This document shows positions 20,322-29,017 of a DNA stretch of 64,000 bases, in pieces. How positions within the stretch are numbered: position 1 is the stretch's first letter; each line of letters starts with the position of its first letter. This DNA is from Aliikangiella maris (GTDB lineage Bacteria > Pseudomonadota > Gammaproteobacteria > Enterobacterales > Kangiellaceae): assembly GCF_040719265.1 (NCBI RefSeq), contig NZ_JBFDAH010000005.1:124001-188000 (forward strand), given 5' to 3'. A program made the translations under genes and the position numbers. The notes under the pieces are model-generated. The model was given only the letters and a program-made list of their open reading frames with translations, was not told where the DNA came from and did not search any database.

Positions 20322-21068
20322 ATGAAAATACGTTTAGAAAATGTTTCCAAAGAATATAACCTGGGAAAAACTAAAGTCAGAGCATTAGACAATGTCAACT
20401 TTCAAGTGGATGAACAAGAGTTCATTACAATTGCGGGGCCTTCAGGAAGCGGTAAAACCACATTGCTCAATGTGCTAGGCTGTCTGGATACGCCATCAGA
20501 GGGTTCTGTTTATTTTGACGACAAAAAGATTTCTGATTTAAGTTTGGCTAAAAAAGCGGATTTAAGAAATGAAAAAATTGGATTTATCTTTCAATCTTTC
20601 AACCTGATTCCTGTACTTTCCGTTTATGAAAATATCGAATTACCAACATTGATTGGTCATAAAAAGACCAAGTCAAAAGAGACACGCGACTGGATTATGC
20701 ACTTGATTTCAGCTGTTGGTCTGGAGAATCGTGTTAAACATCGTCCCGATGAATTGTCTGGTGGACAGCGTCAGCGGGTAGCTATTGCACGTGCATTAGT
20801 AAACAAGCCTGCTTGTATTTTGGCAGATGAACCAACGGCTAATCTTGACTCTGACACCTCGTTTATGATTTTAGAACTATTACAACAGCTCAATCGTGAC
20901 GAAAAAACCAGCTTTGTATTTTGTACACATGATGTTGATATCATCAGTCAGTGTAGTTCGGTAGTGAGAATAAAAGATGGTCAGATTGTTAGTGATCCAC
21001 GTACCCAACAATCCAATGGTCAACCTTCTGTAAAAGAAGGTGTAATCATTGCAGACGCTACTGTGTAA
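20322..21068 (+). CDS. LolD/MacB-type ABC transporter ATP-binding protein
   Basis: 248 residues with all ATPase motifs: Walker A GPSGSGKTT (about 40-48), Q-loop FIFQSFNLIPVLSVYEN, signature LSGGQRQRVAIARAL, Walker B CILADEPTANLD and H-loop FCTHDVD. The Q-loop and signature are those of the LolD/MacB/FtsE group, which pairs with FtsX-type permeases, so the two permeases at 16818 and 18105 are its natural partners. The C-terminal 25 residues are an extra low-complexity tail. It should power release of the substrate from the inner membrane into the periplasm. Confidence 0.93.
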   Translation: MKIRLENVSKEYNLGKTKVRALDNVNFQVDEQEFITIAGPSGSGKTTLLNVLGCLDTPSEGSVYFDDKKISDLSLAKKADLRNEKIGFIFQSFNLIPVLSVYENIELPTLIGHKKTKSKETRDWIMHLISAVGLENRVKHRPDELSGGQRQRVAIARALVNKPACILADEPTANLDSDTSFMILELLQQLNRDEKTSFVFCTHDVDIISQCSSVVRIKDGQIVSDPRTQQSNGQPSVKEGVIIADATV

Positions 21069-21191
21069 TCATTATTAAAAGTAGTATTACCTTGAGCGGC
21101 GTTAATTTTTGATTAAAATTATCAACTAGATGGCTGGTTAGGTATATTGTTTTAATTAGGTTTCACTATTAGGTGAAATGAGGAAATTTAT

Positions 21192-22190
21192 ATGTCCATT
21201 TATTTAAAGACATCATCAGCGCTAATTACTGTGGCGGTAATTACTTTGCTAAATTTATCTTGTGTTAGTGCGCAGGAAAATAGCCAAAACATTAATGATT
21301 CGAGTAACAAAAATGTGGTTGAAGCGAGTCTGTCTGGTAAAGCAACACCGCCTCGCAATGGTGATAGTTCAGTTAGCGATGGTATAGTTAACACTGCTGA
21401 TACGACAGAGGCTGCAGCAAAGATGGCCGGAACAAAAATAGAAGAAAGTTCAAGCAGTTCAGCCTTGACATCGGTAAGTGTCGATGAACTTGCTGTAAAC
21501 GAAAATACTACTGTCACAACCGGTATCACTAAAACAGATTTACAACAAATTATTGCAATCAACAGCTACCCGGCAAGTTCAATAGCCAAAATTGAAGTGA
21601 CCAGCTTTGTCGATGATAAAAAGAAAAAAACAATACAAATGAGCATTCAATCTCAGGGGAATAATGCACTGTTAGAAATTACTGCACCTAGAGTCGATAG
21701 AGGCAAGTTTGTTTTGAAAGCCGACAAAGATTTATGGATGTATTTTAGTAATATTATGCGCTCAATTCGAGTTGCTAATCGTGACAACTTTTTGGGAACA
21801 GATGCCAGCAACTATGATTTGTTAGAAATGAATCTCGCGAGAGATTACACTATCGAGTCTTTTCAGCCTGTTGCTGAAAACAACGCTATCTATCAAGTCA
21901 CTTTATTAGCCAAAGAGGGGACAGAAGGGTATGCACAAATCAATAGTTTTGTTGATATAAAAAACAAAGTCATTGTAAAAAATGAGTGCTATTCAATTTC
22001 GGGTGAAAAAATCAAAGTCATGAATTATACCGAACATCATATGCTGGCTGATCAACGAATTCCTAAAGTCATTGAGTTTACTAATGAGCTTGATAAACGT
22101 CGCAAGAGCATTATGCATGTCACTGAAGTTACCGGCGTAGAAAAGATCGATGAGTCGATATTTAGTCTCGGTTATCTTGAATCCTTATAG
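21192..22190 (+). CDS. LolA-like periplasmic outer-membrane lipoprotein-sorting family protein
   Basis: 332 residues with a GAGG ribosome site. An N-terminal signal peptide probably ends at VSA|QE. A Ser/Thr/Asn-rich spacer of about 90 residues follows. The folded part (about 118-332) contains AKIEVTSFVDDKKKKTIQMS, DLWMYFSNIMRSIRVANRDNFLGTD and a closing FSLGYLESL. That pattern belongs to the uncharacterized outer-membrane lipoprotein-sorting protein family, which adopts the open half-barrel fold of LolA/LolB. In that family the concave surface carries a lipid across the periplasm. The neighbouring LolCDE-like genes make a shuttle role likely. The long disordered spacer is unusual for a soluble LolA and could be a tether. 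A strong terminator follows. Confidence 0.8.
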   Translation: MSIYLKTSSALITVAVITLLNLSCVSAQENSQNINDSSNKNVVEASLSGKATPPRNGDSSVSDGIVNTADTTEAAAKMAGTKIEESSSSSALTSVSVDELAVNENTTVTTGITKTDLQQIIAINSYPASSIAKIEVTSFVDDKKKKTIQMSIQSQGNNALLEITAPRVDRGKFVLKADKDLWMYFSNIMRSIRVANRDNFLGTDASNYDLLEMNLARDYTIESFQPVAENNAIYQVTLLAKEGTEGYAQINSFVDIKNKVIVKNECYSISGEKIKVMNYTEHHMLADQRIPKVIEFTNELDKRRKSIMHVTEVTGVEKIDESIFSLGYLESL

Positions 22191-22248
22191 ATTCAACTTG
22201 TTTTAAATAGTAAAATCAGAGCTTTTAATCAATTTCAAAAGTTCAACT

Positions 22249-22274
22249 AAAGCGCCTGTTGGCGCTTTGTTTTG
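22249..22274 (+). terminator. Rho-independent terminator after the LolA-like gene
   Basis: Perfect 8-bp stem (AAAGCGCC / GGCGCTTT) with a 4-nt loop, followed by GTTTTG. It lies between the LolA-like gene and the beta-barrel gene, so expression of the barrel may be partly separate. Confidence 0.8.
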
Positions 22275-22329
22275 ATTGGTGCTGCGCTTAACTTAACAGG
22301 CAATAACTGGAAGTAGAGATTAACTGATA

Positions 22330-23640
22330 ATGTTCAACCCTAAGATTTTTTCAAATAAGGTTTCCTTTTTTACATTAATTATATTTGCGGTTGCAAGCTG
22401 CCAGGCTTACGCTACAGCTCAATACCAGTTGAATACGGCAATTGGATATGGCGAATTAAATCCGCAATCAATTTATTTGAATGATGTCAATACTCAAAAC
22501 AATACCTACGACTCTCAACGAGAATTATCAACACAAATTGTTGGGTTTGAATTAAAGTATCGCAAGTCTAGAGACTTTACTTTTTATACTGATAGCTATG
22601 TCATTAATGAAAAAGTCTTTAAGTTTAATGATACTCAGTTCAATAGTGAGCATGAATCAAACTTCAAAGTAAATGAACTTTATGCAAGTTATCGATTTAA
22701 TAATCAGACCAAGTTAACTGTTGGGCGTAAACGCTTTCTTTGGGGGCATGGATTTAGCTATATTCCATCAGATTTTGTTAATCCACCACTCGATCCAACC
22801 TCTCTGGATTTAACCAATAATAAAGGGGTTGACTCAATCTCTGCCGATTATTTTTCCGGCAATAGTGCATATAGTTTTATGTTAAACCTAGATGATGCAA
22901 CAGAAAATGGTGGTTTTGGGCTGAAATACACGAATAGTGATATTTCTGATGTTGACTGGAATTTAATTTACTATTATTCCGATGAAACAGAACATGCACT
23001 AGGTTTTTCTTTTTCAAGTTTTCCGCTGAGCTGGATGGGATTAGAAAACAAATCTTTAACTTTAATGGCAAATCTGGCTTATAAAGGTGCATCACAATAC
23101 CGAGTATTGACTCGCGAGACCTTTTCACAAACTGGCGATAATTTTGCTGGTATTTATGGTGTTAAAGGTGAAGGGGCTTATCAAAATCAGTTAGTGTCGT
23201 TATCCTACGATTTAAGCGATTACCGCATGATTATTCGCGCTGAATATTACAAAATAGACGAAGCTTATCGAGAAAATGAATTACAATATATTTATTCTTC
23301 GCTTGAATCACCAACTTCGTTACCTTATTTGCTTTCGGCAGAGTGGTTAAGTCATTTATCCTATGGACGTAATCAACGTTATTATTCAGCATTGTCTATC
23401 AGCCAAGATACTTTATTCGAAGCATCAGGTAACCGTTTTTTAGATACTTTTAGCTATAGTTTTGATATTCTTCGCGGCAAAGACAAATCAACAATGTATA
23501 ACCTTCGGTTGACATCATTGTATTTCAATACCACCAATATTGGGGTAAATATACTTGTACCTAAGGGTGATGCAAATACTGAATTTGGTAGTATGCCTTA
23601 CAAATGGAATTTAGACTTGGTGGTTGCTTATAATTTTTAA
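22330..23640 (+). CDS. Outer-membrane beta-barrel protein associated with the exporter
   Basis: 436 residues. The signal peptide ends near QAYA|TA, alternating beta-strand patterns run throughout, and the C-terminus is WNLDLVVAYNF with the terminal Phe used by the BAM complex. The stretch GRKRFLWGHGFSYIPSDF followed by NPPLDPTS resembles a motif I recognise from outer-membrane proteins that accompany LolA-like and exporter genes. No plug domain or TonB box is present, so it is not a TonB-dependent receptor. It probably forms the outer-membrane endpoint of the export route, as receiver or pore. No specific function can be assigned from sequence. Confidence 0.75.
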   Translation: MFNPKIFSNKVSFFTLIIFAVASCQAYATAQYQLNTAIGYGELNPQSIYLNDVNTQNNTYDSQRELSTQIVGFELKYRKSRDFTFYTDSYVINEKVFKFNDTQFNSEHESNFKVNELYASYRFNNQTKLTVGRKRFLWGHGFSYIPSDFVNPPLDPTSLDLTNNKGVDSISADYFSGNSAYSFMLNLDDATENGGFGLKYTNSDISDVDWNLIYYYSDETEHALGFSFSSFPLSWMGLENKSLTLMANLAYKGASQYRVLTRETFSQTGDNFAGIYGVKGEGAYQNQLVSLSYDLSDYRMIIRAEYYKIDEAYRENELQYIYSSLESPTSLPYLLSAEWLSHLSYGRNQRYYSALSISQDTLFEASGNRFLDTFSYSFDILRGKDKSTMYNLRLTSLYFNTTNIGVNILVPKGDANTEFGSMPYKWNLDLVVAYNF

Positions 23641-23768
23641 TATTTCTCTTATACAGATAACTACGCTTGATTACTTTGATTTCGTCTCAGCGCGTAAAGT
23701 TAACTAATGACTGTTCTACAGTGACTTACTTTTTATTGAATTACTTTTTGAAATTGTATTTATAAATT

Positions 23769-24494
23769 ATGTCAGATAAAAAATTAAAACTATTTTTAGT
23801 TCCTTTTGCTGGTAGTGCGGCTATGTCAGCATACAGTTCTTGGCAGCCTCATTTATCTAATTTTGATGTTAAGCTATATGACTATCCCGGTCATGGCAAA
23901 CGCATGAATGAGCCGCTATCGGCTAATATTGCTGAAACTGCACAAGATTTGCTCGACTTTATTCAGAGTCAATTAACTGATGATAATGAGTCTTATATCA
24001 TGTACGCCCATAGTATGGGCTGTCTGGTATTATTTGAAATGTTTAAACGGCTGAGCGATTCGGCATTAACACCACCGGCGCAGGTTTTTCTTTCAGGTCG
24101 TAATCCACCACATTATCAATACCGAGATAAGATTCTACATGTACTAGAAGATAAGGAATTTTTGCAGGAGATTAAGCGAATTGGTGGAACACCCAAAGAA
24201 TTTTTTAATTGGCCTGAGCTAGTTAACTTGTTTTTACCCATTCTTAAAAATGATTATCGTATTTGCGAACAATATCAATTTGCGCCGGCTTCCGAAAAGT
24301 TAACCGATTTAACTTTTTTTTATAGCGATAATGACTATATGGTTACTAAAGCAAAGGTTAAAGAGTGGGGCGACTATGTTAAAGGTGATTTTCGTTTATT
24401 AGAATTTGAAGGTGATCATTTCTTTATTTATGAGTATGTTGAAGAGATCTGCAAATTGATTCGCCAAAGTGTTATTGCTTCATCAATCGAATAA
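23769..24494 (+). CDS. Type II thioesterase of PKS/NRPS systems
   Basis: 241 residues, alpha/beta-hydrolase fold of the GrsT/SrfD family. Nucleophile Ser82 lies in AHSMG, the oxyanion region is VPFAGSAA, the acidic residue probably lies in FFYSDNDYMV and the catalytic His in EGDHFFI. Also typical are YPGHGKR and LSGRNPP. Such enzymes hydrolyse mis-primed or stalled acyl groups from carrier proteins; in clusters lacking an integrated thioesterase they sometimes release product. I see no clear ribosome site before the ATG. It is the last biosynthetic gene before the terminator at 24548. Confidence 0.93.
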   Translation: MSDKKLKLFLVPFAGSAAMSAYSSWQPHLSNFDVKLYDYPGHGKRMNEPLSANIAETAQDLLDFIQSQLTDDNESYIMYAHSMGCLVLFEMFKRLSDSALTPPAQVFLSGRNPPHYQYRDKILHVLEDKEFLQEIKRIGGTPKEFFNWPELVNLFLPILKNDYRICEQYQFAPASEKLTDLTFFYSDNDYMVTKAKVKEWGDYVKGDFRLLEFEGDHFFIYEYVEEICKLIRQSVIASSIE

Positions 24495-24547
24495 ATGGTA
24501 ATGCGAATAATTGATAATATCTTTCTTCTTTAGAACCTTTCAATACC

Positions 24548-24586
24548 AAAGATAAGTATTGATCTTCACGGCATACTTATCTTTTT
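24548..24586 (+). terminator. Strong Rho-independent terminator ending the biosynthetic locus
   Basis: Perfect 12-bp stem: 24548-24559 (AAAGATAAGTAT) pairs with 24573-24584, with a 13-nt loop and a T run at the 3' arm. It closes the locus after the type II thioesterase. Confidence 0.85.
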
Positions 24587-24911
24587 GGTTATCGTTTGGA
24601 AAGAGGAGGTCTATGCCATTGCTTTTGGTGTAATTCATAAGCCAGTTGATGAATTTGCCGATCATACGTTATGTCGTTTAGGAAAGTGGTATCAAACTGA
24701 AGGCAAACAAAAATACACTAATATTAATGTCTTTCGTTTACTTGACGATCCCCATCGAGCGGTACACCAAAATGGTATTCAAGCATTGCGTTTAATTCAA
24801 GATCAACAATTAGAAAGTGCCATTCATCATTTAAATGAGATGGAAAAAGCCAGTGTGAGAGTTATGGAGTTGTTAGATGAACTTAGCTTACAAATTGACG
24901 GGCGCACTTAA
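24585..24911 (+). pseudogene. CZB (chemoreceptor zinc-binding) domain remnant
   Basis: About 108 residues with the CZB pattern WKEEVYAIAFG...CRLGKWY...LLDDPHRAVHQNGIQAL. The zinc-ligand Cys and the PHxxVH histidines are present, but the first ligand position (normally HxxW) reads VIVW. The only in-frame start is a TTG inside the T run of the preceding terminator, with no ribosome site; the frame stays open only back to 24534 without an ATG. CZB domains sense zinc or hypochlorite and usually sit at the end of chemoreceptors or diguanylate cyclases. This looks like the 3' remnant of a longer gene, though a short stand-alone CZB protein with an odd start is possible. Confidence 0.6.
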
Positions 24912-25081
24912 GTATCTTTCCGCGATGAATCATTGAATAATCTCACATTCAATCATAAAAACATTGATATAAGTAATATTTAGTGATTGGTGTTGGCTGC
25001 TAACCAAGTCATATTGATTTTACGGCCATTGCAACTTTATAATATTGACTATAAAAGTTGGATAATGAGAACAACCTCAGG

Positions 25082-25528
25082 ATGACAATGTTATCTCCCT
25101 ATAATTTGTTAAGATTGCTGTTACTTGGTGCTGGACTTGGTTGGGGGCTAACCGTTATTGGTGCCGTATTACCGTGGGAATTTGCGGTTGAACATTTACA
25201 AAAGTTTGGAGGAAGCGGACCAATACCTGATGATAAAATGTTAAATTACTGGTTAAGAATGGCATCAGGTGCATTTGGTATTATTGGTTTATTGTTTTTG
25301 TTGGCAGCTAAGAATCCACAAAAATACGCCAATATTATTCCAATATTAGGCTTTGCCAGTGTGTTCGAAGGAATTATCTTATTGTTCTACGGTATTATGT
25401 TTGACTTACGCTTTTTTCCATTTGTTGTTGATTTGTCAATTGCTTTTGTTCCTGGTATCGGTATATTAATGTTCAAAAATTCAATTCACCAGTCGGTTAA
25501 TTCAACAACAAACGAATTAGCCGACTGA
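25082..25528 (+). CDS. Small four-helix membrane protein of unknown function
   Basis: About 148 residues from the ATG at 25082. A second ATG at 25088 has AGGA six bases upstream and may be the true start. Four hydrophobic segments are visible (LLRLLLLGAGLGWGLTVIGA, AFGIIGLLFLLAA, IIPILGFASVFEGIILLFYG, LSIAFVPGIGILMF). No catalytic motif is apparent. It is convergent with katG, 16 bp from its stop. I do not recognise the family with confidence. Confidence 0.7.
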   Translation: MTMLSPYNLLRLLLLGAGLGWGLTVIGAVLPWEFAVEHLQKFGGSGPIPDDKMLNYWLRMASGAFGIIGLLFLLAAKNPQKYANIIPILGFASVFEGIILLFYGIMFDLRFFPFVVDLSIAFVPGIGILMFKNSIHQSVNSTTNELAD

Positions 25529-25544
25529 CAGTTAATTGTTAAGA

Positions 25545-27779
25545 TTAACGCATATCAAACCGATCGGCGTTCATCACTTTGGTCCATGCAGCAATAAAGT
25601 CATCGATCATTTTTTGCTGTCCATCATTGGCGGCATATACTTCTGCAACAGCTCTTAATTCGGTGTTTGAACCAACAATTAAGTCAACCGTTGTTGCAGT
25701 CCATTTTAATTTTCCAGTTTTTCGATCATAACCATTATAAATCCCGCTTTTTTTCGACTTGCTCCAACGAGTCGACATATCGAGTAAGTTAACAAAAAAG
25801 TCATTACTTAATGTGTCTTTTTTATTGGTAAAAACACCGTGTTTGGTATCTTTCCAGTTTGCGCCCAGCACACGTAATCCACCAATTAAAACAGTCATTT
25901 CTGGTACGGTTAAATTTAAAAGGTTTGCGCGATCAACCATTGCTTCTGCCGGAGTAAAATAACTTTCTTCATGATAATAATTACGAAACGGATCTGCTTT
26001 AGGTTCTAGCACTGCAAAAGATTTAGCGTCGGTTTGTTGCTGTGTCGCATCGGCACGTCCCGGCGTAAACGGAACTGAAATCGAATGGCCCGCTTTTTTA
26101 GCTGCTCGCTCAATGGCTGCTGCACCGCCTAAAACAATCACATCCGCCAGCGAAACCTGCTTACCCGAGGCAAGAGTTTTATTAAATTTTTGCTGAACTT
26201 TGGTTAGCTTTTTTAATGTTTTACTAAGATTCTTGGGATCATTTACTGCCCAGTCCTTTTGTGGTTCAAGTTGAATACGAGCGCCATTAGCCCCGCCGCG
26301 CATATCTGTTTCGCGGTAAGAAGCAGCGGCAGCCCAAGCCGTTTTAATCAATGCAGACTGTGAAATACCAGAATCTAAAATCTTCTCTTTCAGTGCTTTT
26401 ATTTCGGCAGCATTTATCAATTGATAATCAATTGTTGGTATTGGATCTTGCCATAACATTATTTCCTGTGGCACTTCCGAACCTTGATAACGAGCTCTAG
26501 GTCCCATGTCTCTGTGCGTTAATTTAAACCAGGCTTTTGCAAATGCTAAATCAAACTCAGCCGGATTTTTTAAAAAACGTTCCGATATTTTTCTAAATCC
26601 AGCATCTTTTTTTAAGGCCATATCAGTAGTAAACATAATTGGCGCATGTCGCTTTCCTGCTATGTGGGCATCAGGGACCATCTGGGCAGCTTGCGGATCG
26701 GTGGGAATCCATTGAGTTGCACCAGCCGGACTTTTGACTTGTTTCCATTCAAACGCCATTAGGTTAGCCAAATACTGAATCGACCAAGTGGTAGGCGTTG
26801 CAGTCCATGCACCTTCTAAACCACTGGTTGTTGTATCTTCAGAATGTCCTTTACCACAACGATTTTTCCAACCAAAACCTTGTTCTTCAATAGGTGCCGC
26901 GCCGGGTTCTGGACCAACGCAGTCTTGTGGCTTTTTCGCACCATGAGCCTTTCCCAAGGTGTGTCCACCAGCAACCAGCGCAACAATTTCCTCATCATTC
27001 ATCGCCATTAAACCAAAAGATAACCGCATGTCTTTAGCTGCGGCTAACGGATCGTGATTACCCCCTGGGCCTTCCGGATTGACATAAATCAACCCCATTT
27101 GTATCGCAGCTAAATCACCTTTTAAGCCACCTTTTTTGGTACGACGCTTTTGCTCCAGCATCTTCATTTCGGGCCCCCAATAAACAATATCAGGTTCCCA
27201 GTCATCACTGCGACCACCAGCAAAACCAAGGGTTTTAAAGCCTGCATCTTCAAGCGCGACATTACCTGCAAGTATCATTAAATCGGCCCATGAAAGATTG
27301 CGCCCATATTTTTGTTTTACCGGCCACAGCAAGCGACGTGCTTTATCGAGGTTAGCGTTATCGGGCCAACTATTCAAAGGGTTAAATCGTTGTTGTCCAC
27401 CGCCGGCACCACCACGCCCGTCACCAACCCGATAAGTTCCGGCACTATGCCAGGCCATACGAATCATAAACGGTCCATAATTACCATAATCAGCAGGCCA
27501 CCAATCTTGTGAGGTTGCCAACACTTTGCTGATATCTTGCTTAACTTCTTTTAAATTTAAAGTTGCAAAAGCTTTAGCATAATTAAAGTCGGCACCATAA
27601 GGATTTGATGCGGGAGCATGAGCGCGCAACGGAGATAGATTTAATTGATCTGGCCACCAAAACTGATTTGACTTAGCATTTTCAGCATTCAATAAATTTG
27701 AATGCCCTAATATTATTGGCCCCAGTATCATTACGTTGAATATTGCCAGTATGCGTGTTAATTGAGATTTTTTTTTCAT
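25545..27779 (-). CDS. katG: Catalase-peroxidase KatG, periplasmic type
   Basis: 744 residues from the ATG at 27779, which has AAGGG upstream; an in-frame start at 27803 has no ribosome site. The N-terminus (KKKSQ followed by a hydrophobic stretch, then GHSNLLNAEN) is a signal peptide, so the enzyme is exported, unlike cytoplasmic KatG. The distal triad is in MIRMAWHSAG (Arg107, Trp110, His111), the Tyr of the Met-Tyr-Trp adduct in LIYVNPEGPGG, and the proximal His in GGHTLGKAHGA; GFKTLGFAGGR is also conserved. The C-terminal duplicated half is complete. It removes hydrogen peroxide by catalase and peroxidase activity. Periplasmic paralogues are known in several gammaproteobacteria. Confidence 0.96.
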   Translation of the reverse strand: MKKKSQLTRILAIFNVMILGPIILGHSNLLNAENAKSNQFWWPDQLNLSPLRAHAPASNPYGADFNYAKAFATLNLKEVKQDISKVLATSQDWWPADYGNYGPFMIRMAWHSAGTYRVGDGRGGAGGGQQRFNPLNSWPDNANLDKARRLLWPVKQKYGRNLSWADLMILAGNVALEDAGFKTLGFAGGRSDDWEPDIVYWGPEMKMLEQKRRTKKGGLKGDLAAIQMGLIYVNPEGPGGNHDPLAAAKDMRLSFGLMAMNDEEIVALVAGGHTLGKAHGAKKPQDCVGPEPGAAPIEEQGFGWKNRCGKGHSEDTTTSGLEGAWTATPTTWSIQYLANLMAFEWKQVKSPAGATQWIPTDPQAAQMVPDAHIAGKRHAPIMFTTDMALKKDAGFRKISERFLKNPAEFDLAFAKAWFKLTHRDMGPRARYQGSEVPQEIMLWQDPIPTIDYQLINAAEIKALKEKILDSGISQSALIKTAWAAAASYRETDMRGGANGARIQLEPQKDWAVNDPKNLSKTLKKLTKVQQKFNKTLASGKQVSLADVIVLGGAAAIERAAKKAGHSISVPFTPGRADATQQQTDAKSFAVLEPKADPFRNYYHEESYFTPAEAMVDRANLLNLTVPEMTVLIGGLRVLGANWKDTKHGVFTNKKDTLSNDFFVNLLDMSTRWSKSKKSGIYNGYDRKTGKLKWTATTVDLIVGSNTELRAVAEVYAANDGQQKMIDDFIAAWTKVMNADRFDMR

Positions 27780-28071
27780 TATAAAGGCCCTTAGTTTGAA
27801 CATTAAAATTTAAAAAATAATTCTGGATATCCTCTTGTCATAACTTACTAAGTTGGTTGTCATACTTTTCAATATAGTTATAGTTGAATTCCTAAAAGAC
27901 AAAAGTGCCTGACAAGAAACACAGAAAATTTACATAACTTTTCAGCAAAAAAATCTCAGTAATTTATTTAATTTCAGCTAATAACAAACTTGATTGCAAA
28001 AAATAAATTAGAGAAAGCAAAGTTATTTGATGTTTTATACGTAAAATCTTGGGGTTGATCACAGAACAATA

Positions 28072-28087
28072 TGTGATTTAATTCACA
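28072..28087 (+). promoter_or_regulatory. Perfect CRP/Vfr-type palindrome
   Basis: TGTGATTTAATTCACA matches the TGTGA-N6-TCACA consensus exactly. It lies 103 bp before the rhs start and overlaps the -35 position of the putative promoter at 28097. From the spacing, the centre would be near -30 relative to a predicted start, a position that could mean repression. It is far from katG (about 290 bp). Confidence 0.6.
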
Positions 28088-28096
28088 TTTTATTGG

Positions 28097-28102
28097 TATA
28101 AT
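28097..28102 (+). promoter_or_regulatory. Putative -10 element upstream of rhs
   Basis: TATAAT on the plus strand, preceded at a 17-bp spacing by TGATTT inside the CRP-like site. The -35 match is poor, as expected for an activator-dependent or a weak promoter. Confidence 0.4.
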
Positions 28103-28189
28103 TAGTTTAATCAGTACTGAATCTATATTAAGATTGAAGTTGTCTAACCACTCAAATTCCCCCCAATATTACCAACCCAAGGGAGCGCT

Positions 28190-28938
28190 ATGAAGAGGGA
28201 TATTCTTATTTTGGAAGTTGGCTTTGGCAGCCGCAACCAAATCGTTTTTGTGCGTCAAGGTATTGCCTATGAGCAGGCCGATTCGAGTGCCCAGGTTACT
28301 CGCAGTCAGTTCTCAGGGCAGAGCAGTCTGATTCGCTTTTTAACGGAAGTGCATGAAATGCGCAGTAGTGAGGGCGAGGGTTTCATTCAGGTGTTAGGCT
28401 TGTTGGAAGACGGAAAAATCGATATGAATCATTTTATCCGTCGTCGTCAGCGGGTGTATGATGCCTTGCTCTCAGGAGAGATACAGGTTTATCGGGTGAA
28501 CTATCCGGTGGTTGGTCGCTCCTCGGGCAGTGATTTATGGTCACTGGCTAATGGCGGCAATCAAGGCAGCGGCTCTCAGGCACAAAGTGAAAACCTGGAA
28601 GAGGCCCGCCAGCAACATCAACAGCAAAACGCTCAGGCACAAGCGGCAAAGTCCGGCTTCTCGCCTGAAGAGGCGACTATCACTTCTACCCAGGCAAGCA
28701 CCAATGCCAGCGGTCAGCCTTGTCCGGCGCTTGATAACACACCGCAAAATGGCTGCCCTATTAGTATGATTACCGGTGAAGAGCTGTTAACCCATGTGGA
28801 CGTCACTTTGCCAGCGCCACTGCCACTGGTTTGGCGGCGTTTATATCGGAGCAGTTTAAGTGGGCAAAACCGCGGGTTGGGTTATGGCTGGCGCAGTATC
28901 TATGACTTACGCTTGGTAGAGCGTGATGAGCAGATAAT
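28190..28938 (+). pseudogene. rhs gene, N-terminal piece
   Basis: Starts at ATG with AAGGGAG upstream. Residues 1-115 are a region I do not recognise, with no PAAR or VgrG signature. A Gln/Ala-rich spacer (about 125-170) follows, then the start of an Rhs core: CPISMITGEELLTHVDVTLP, LPLVWRRLYRSS, GLGYGWRSIYDLRLVERDEQI. The frame runs to a single ambiguous base at 28939, after which unrelated sequence begins. The next Rhs residues (YIDHEGQQITF) are found at 31674. The segment is visibly richer in G+C than its neighbours, as is usual for rhs genes. Confidence 0.85.
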
Positions 28939-28964
28939 NGAGCAATTACAATAAGATAGACGGG

Positions 28965-28993
28965 GCATGGTATTTGCTATAAAAATATCATGC
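28965..28993 (-). terminator. Hairpin downstream of ada (weak terminator candidate)
   Basis: GCATGGTATTT and its imperfect complement AAAATATCATGC form a stem of about 11 bp with one G-U pair. It lies 25 bp past the ada stop. There is no T run in the direction of ada transcription, so termination is uncertain. Confidence 0.3.
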
Positions 28994-29017
28994 TAAATAA
29001 AGTAGTCGATTGTTTAA

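Larger units (their letters stand above)
27780..28189. other. Divergent intergenic region between katG and rhs
   Basis: About 410 bp, AT-rich and without a credible ORF. It must hold the katG promoter on the minus strand and a plus-strand promoter for rhs. The only clear element is the CRP-type palindrome at 28072-28087 with a TATAAT just after it. Confidence 0.6.

Noticed and set aside
2..24494. Calling the locus a siderophore cluster
   Set aside because: No hydroxamate, catecholate or receptor genes are linked; the adenylation codes and transport genes point elsewhere.
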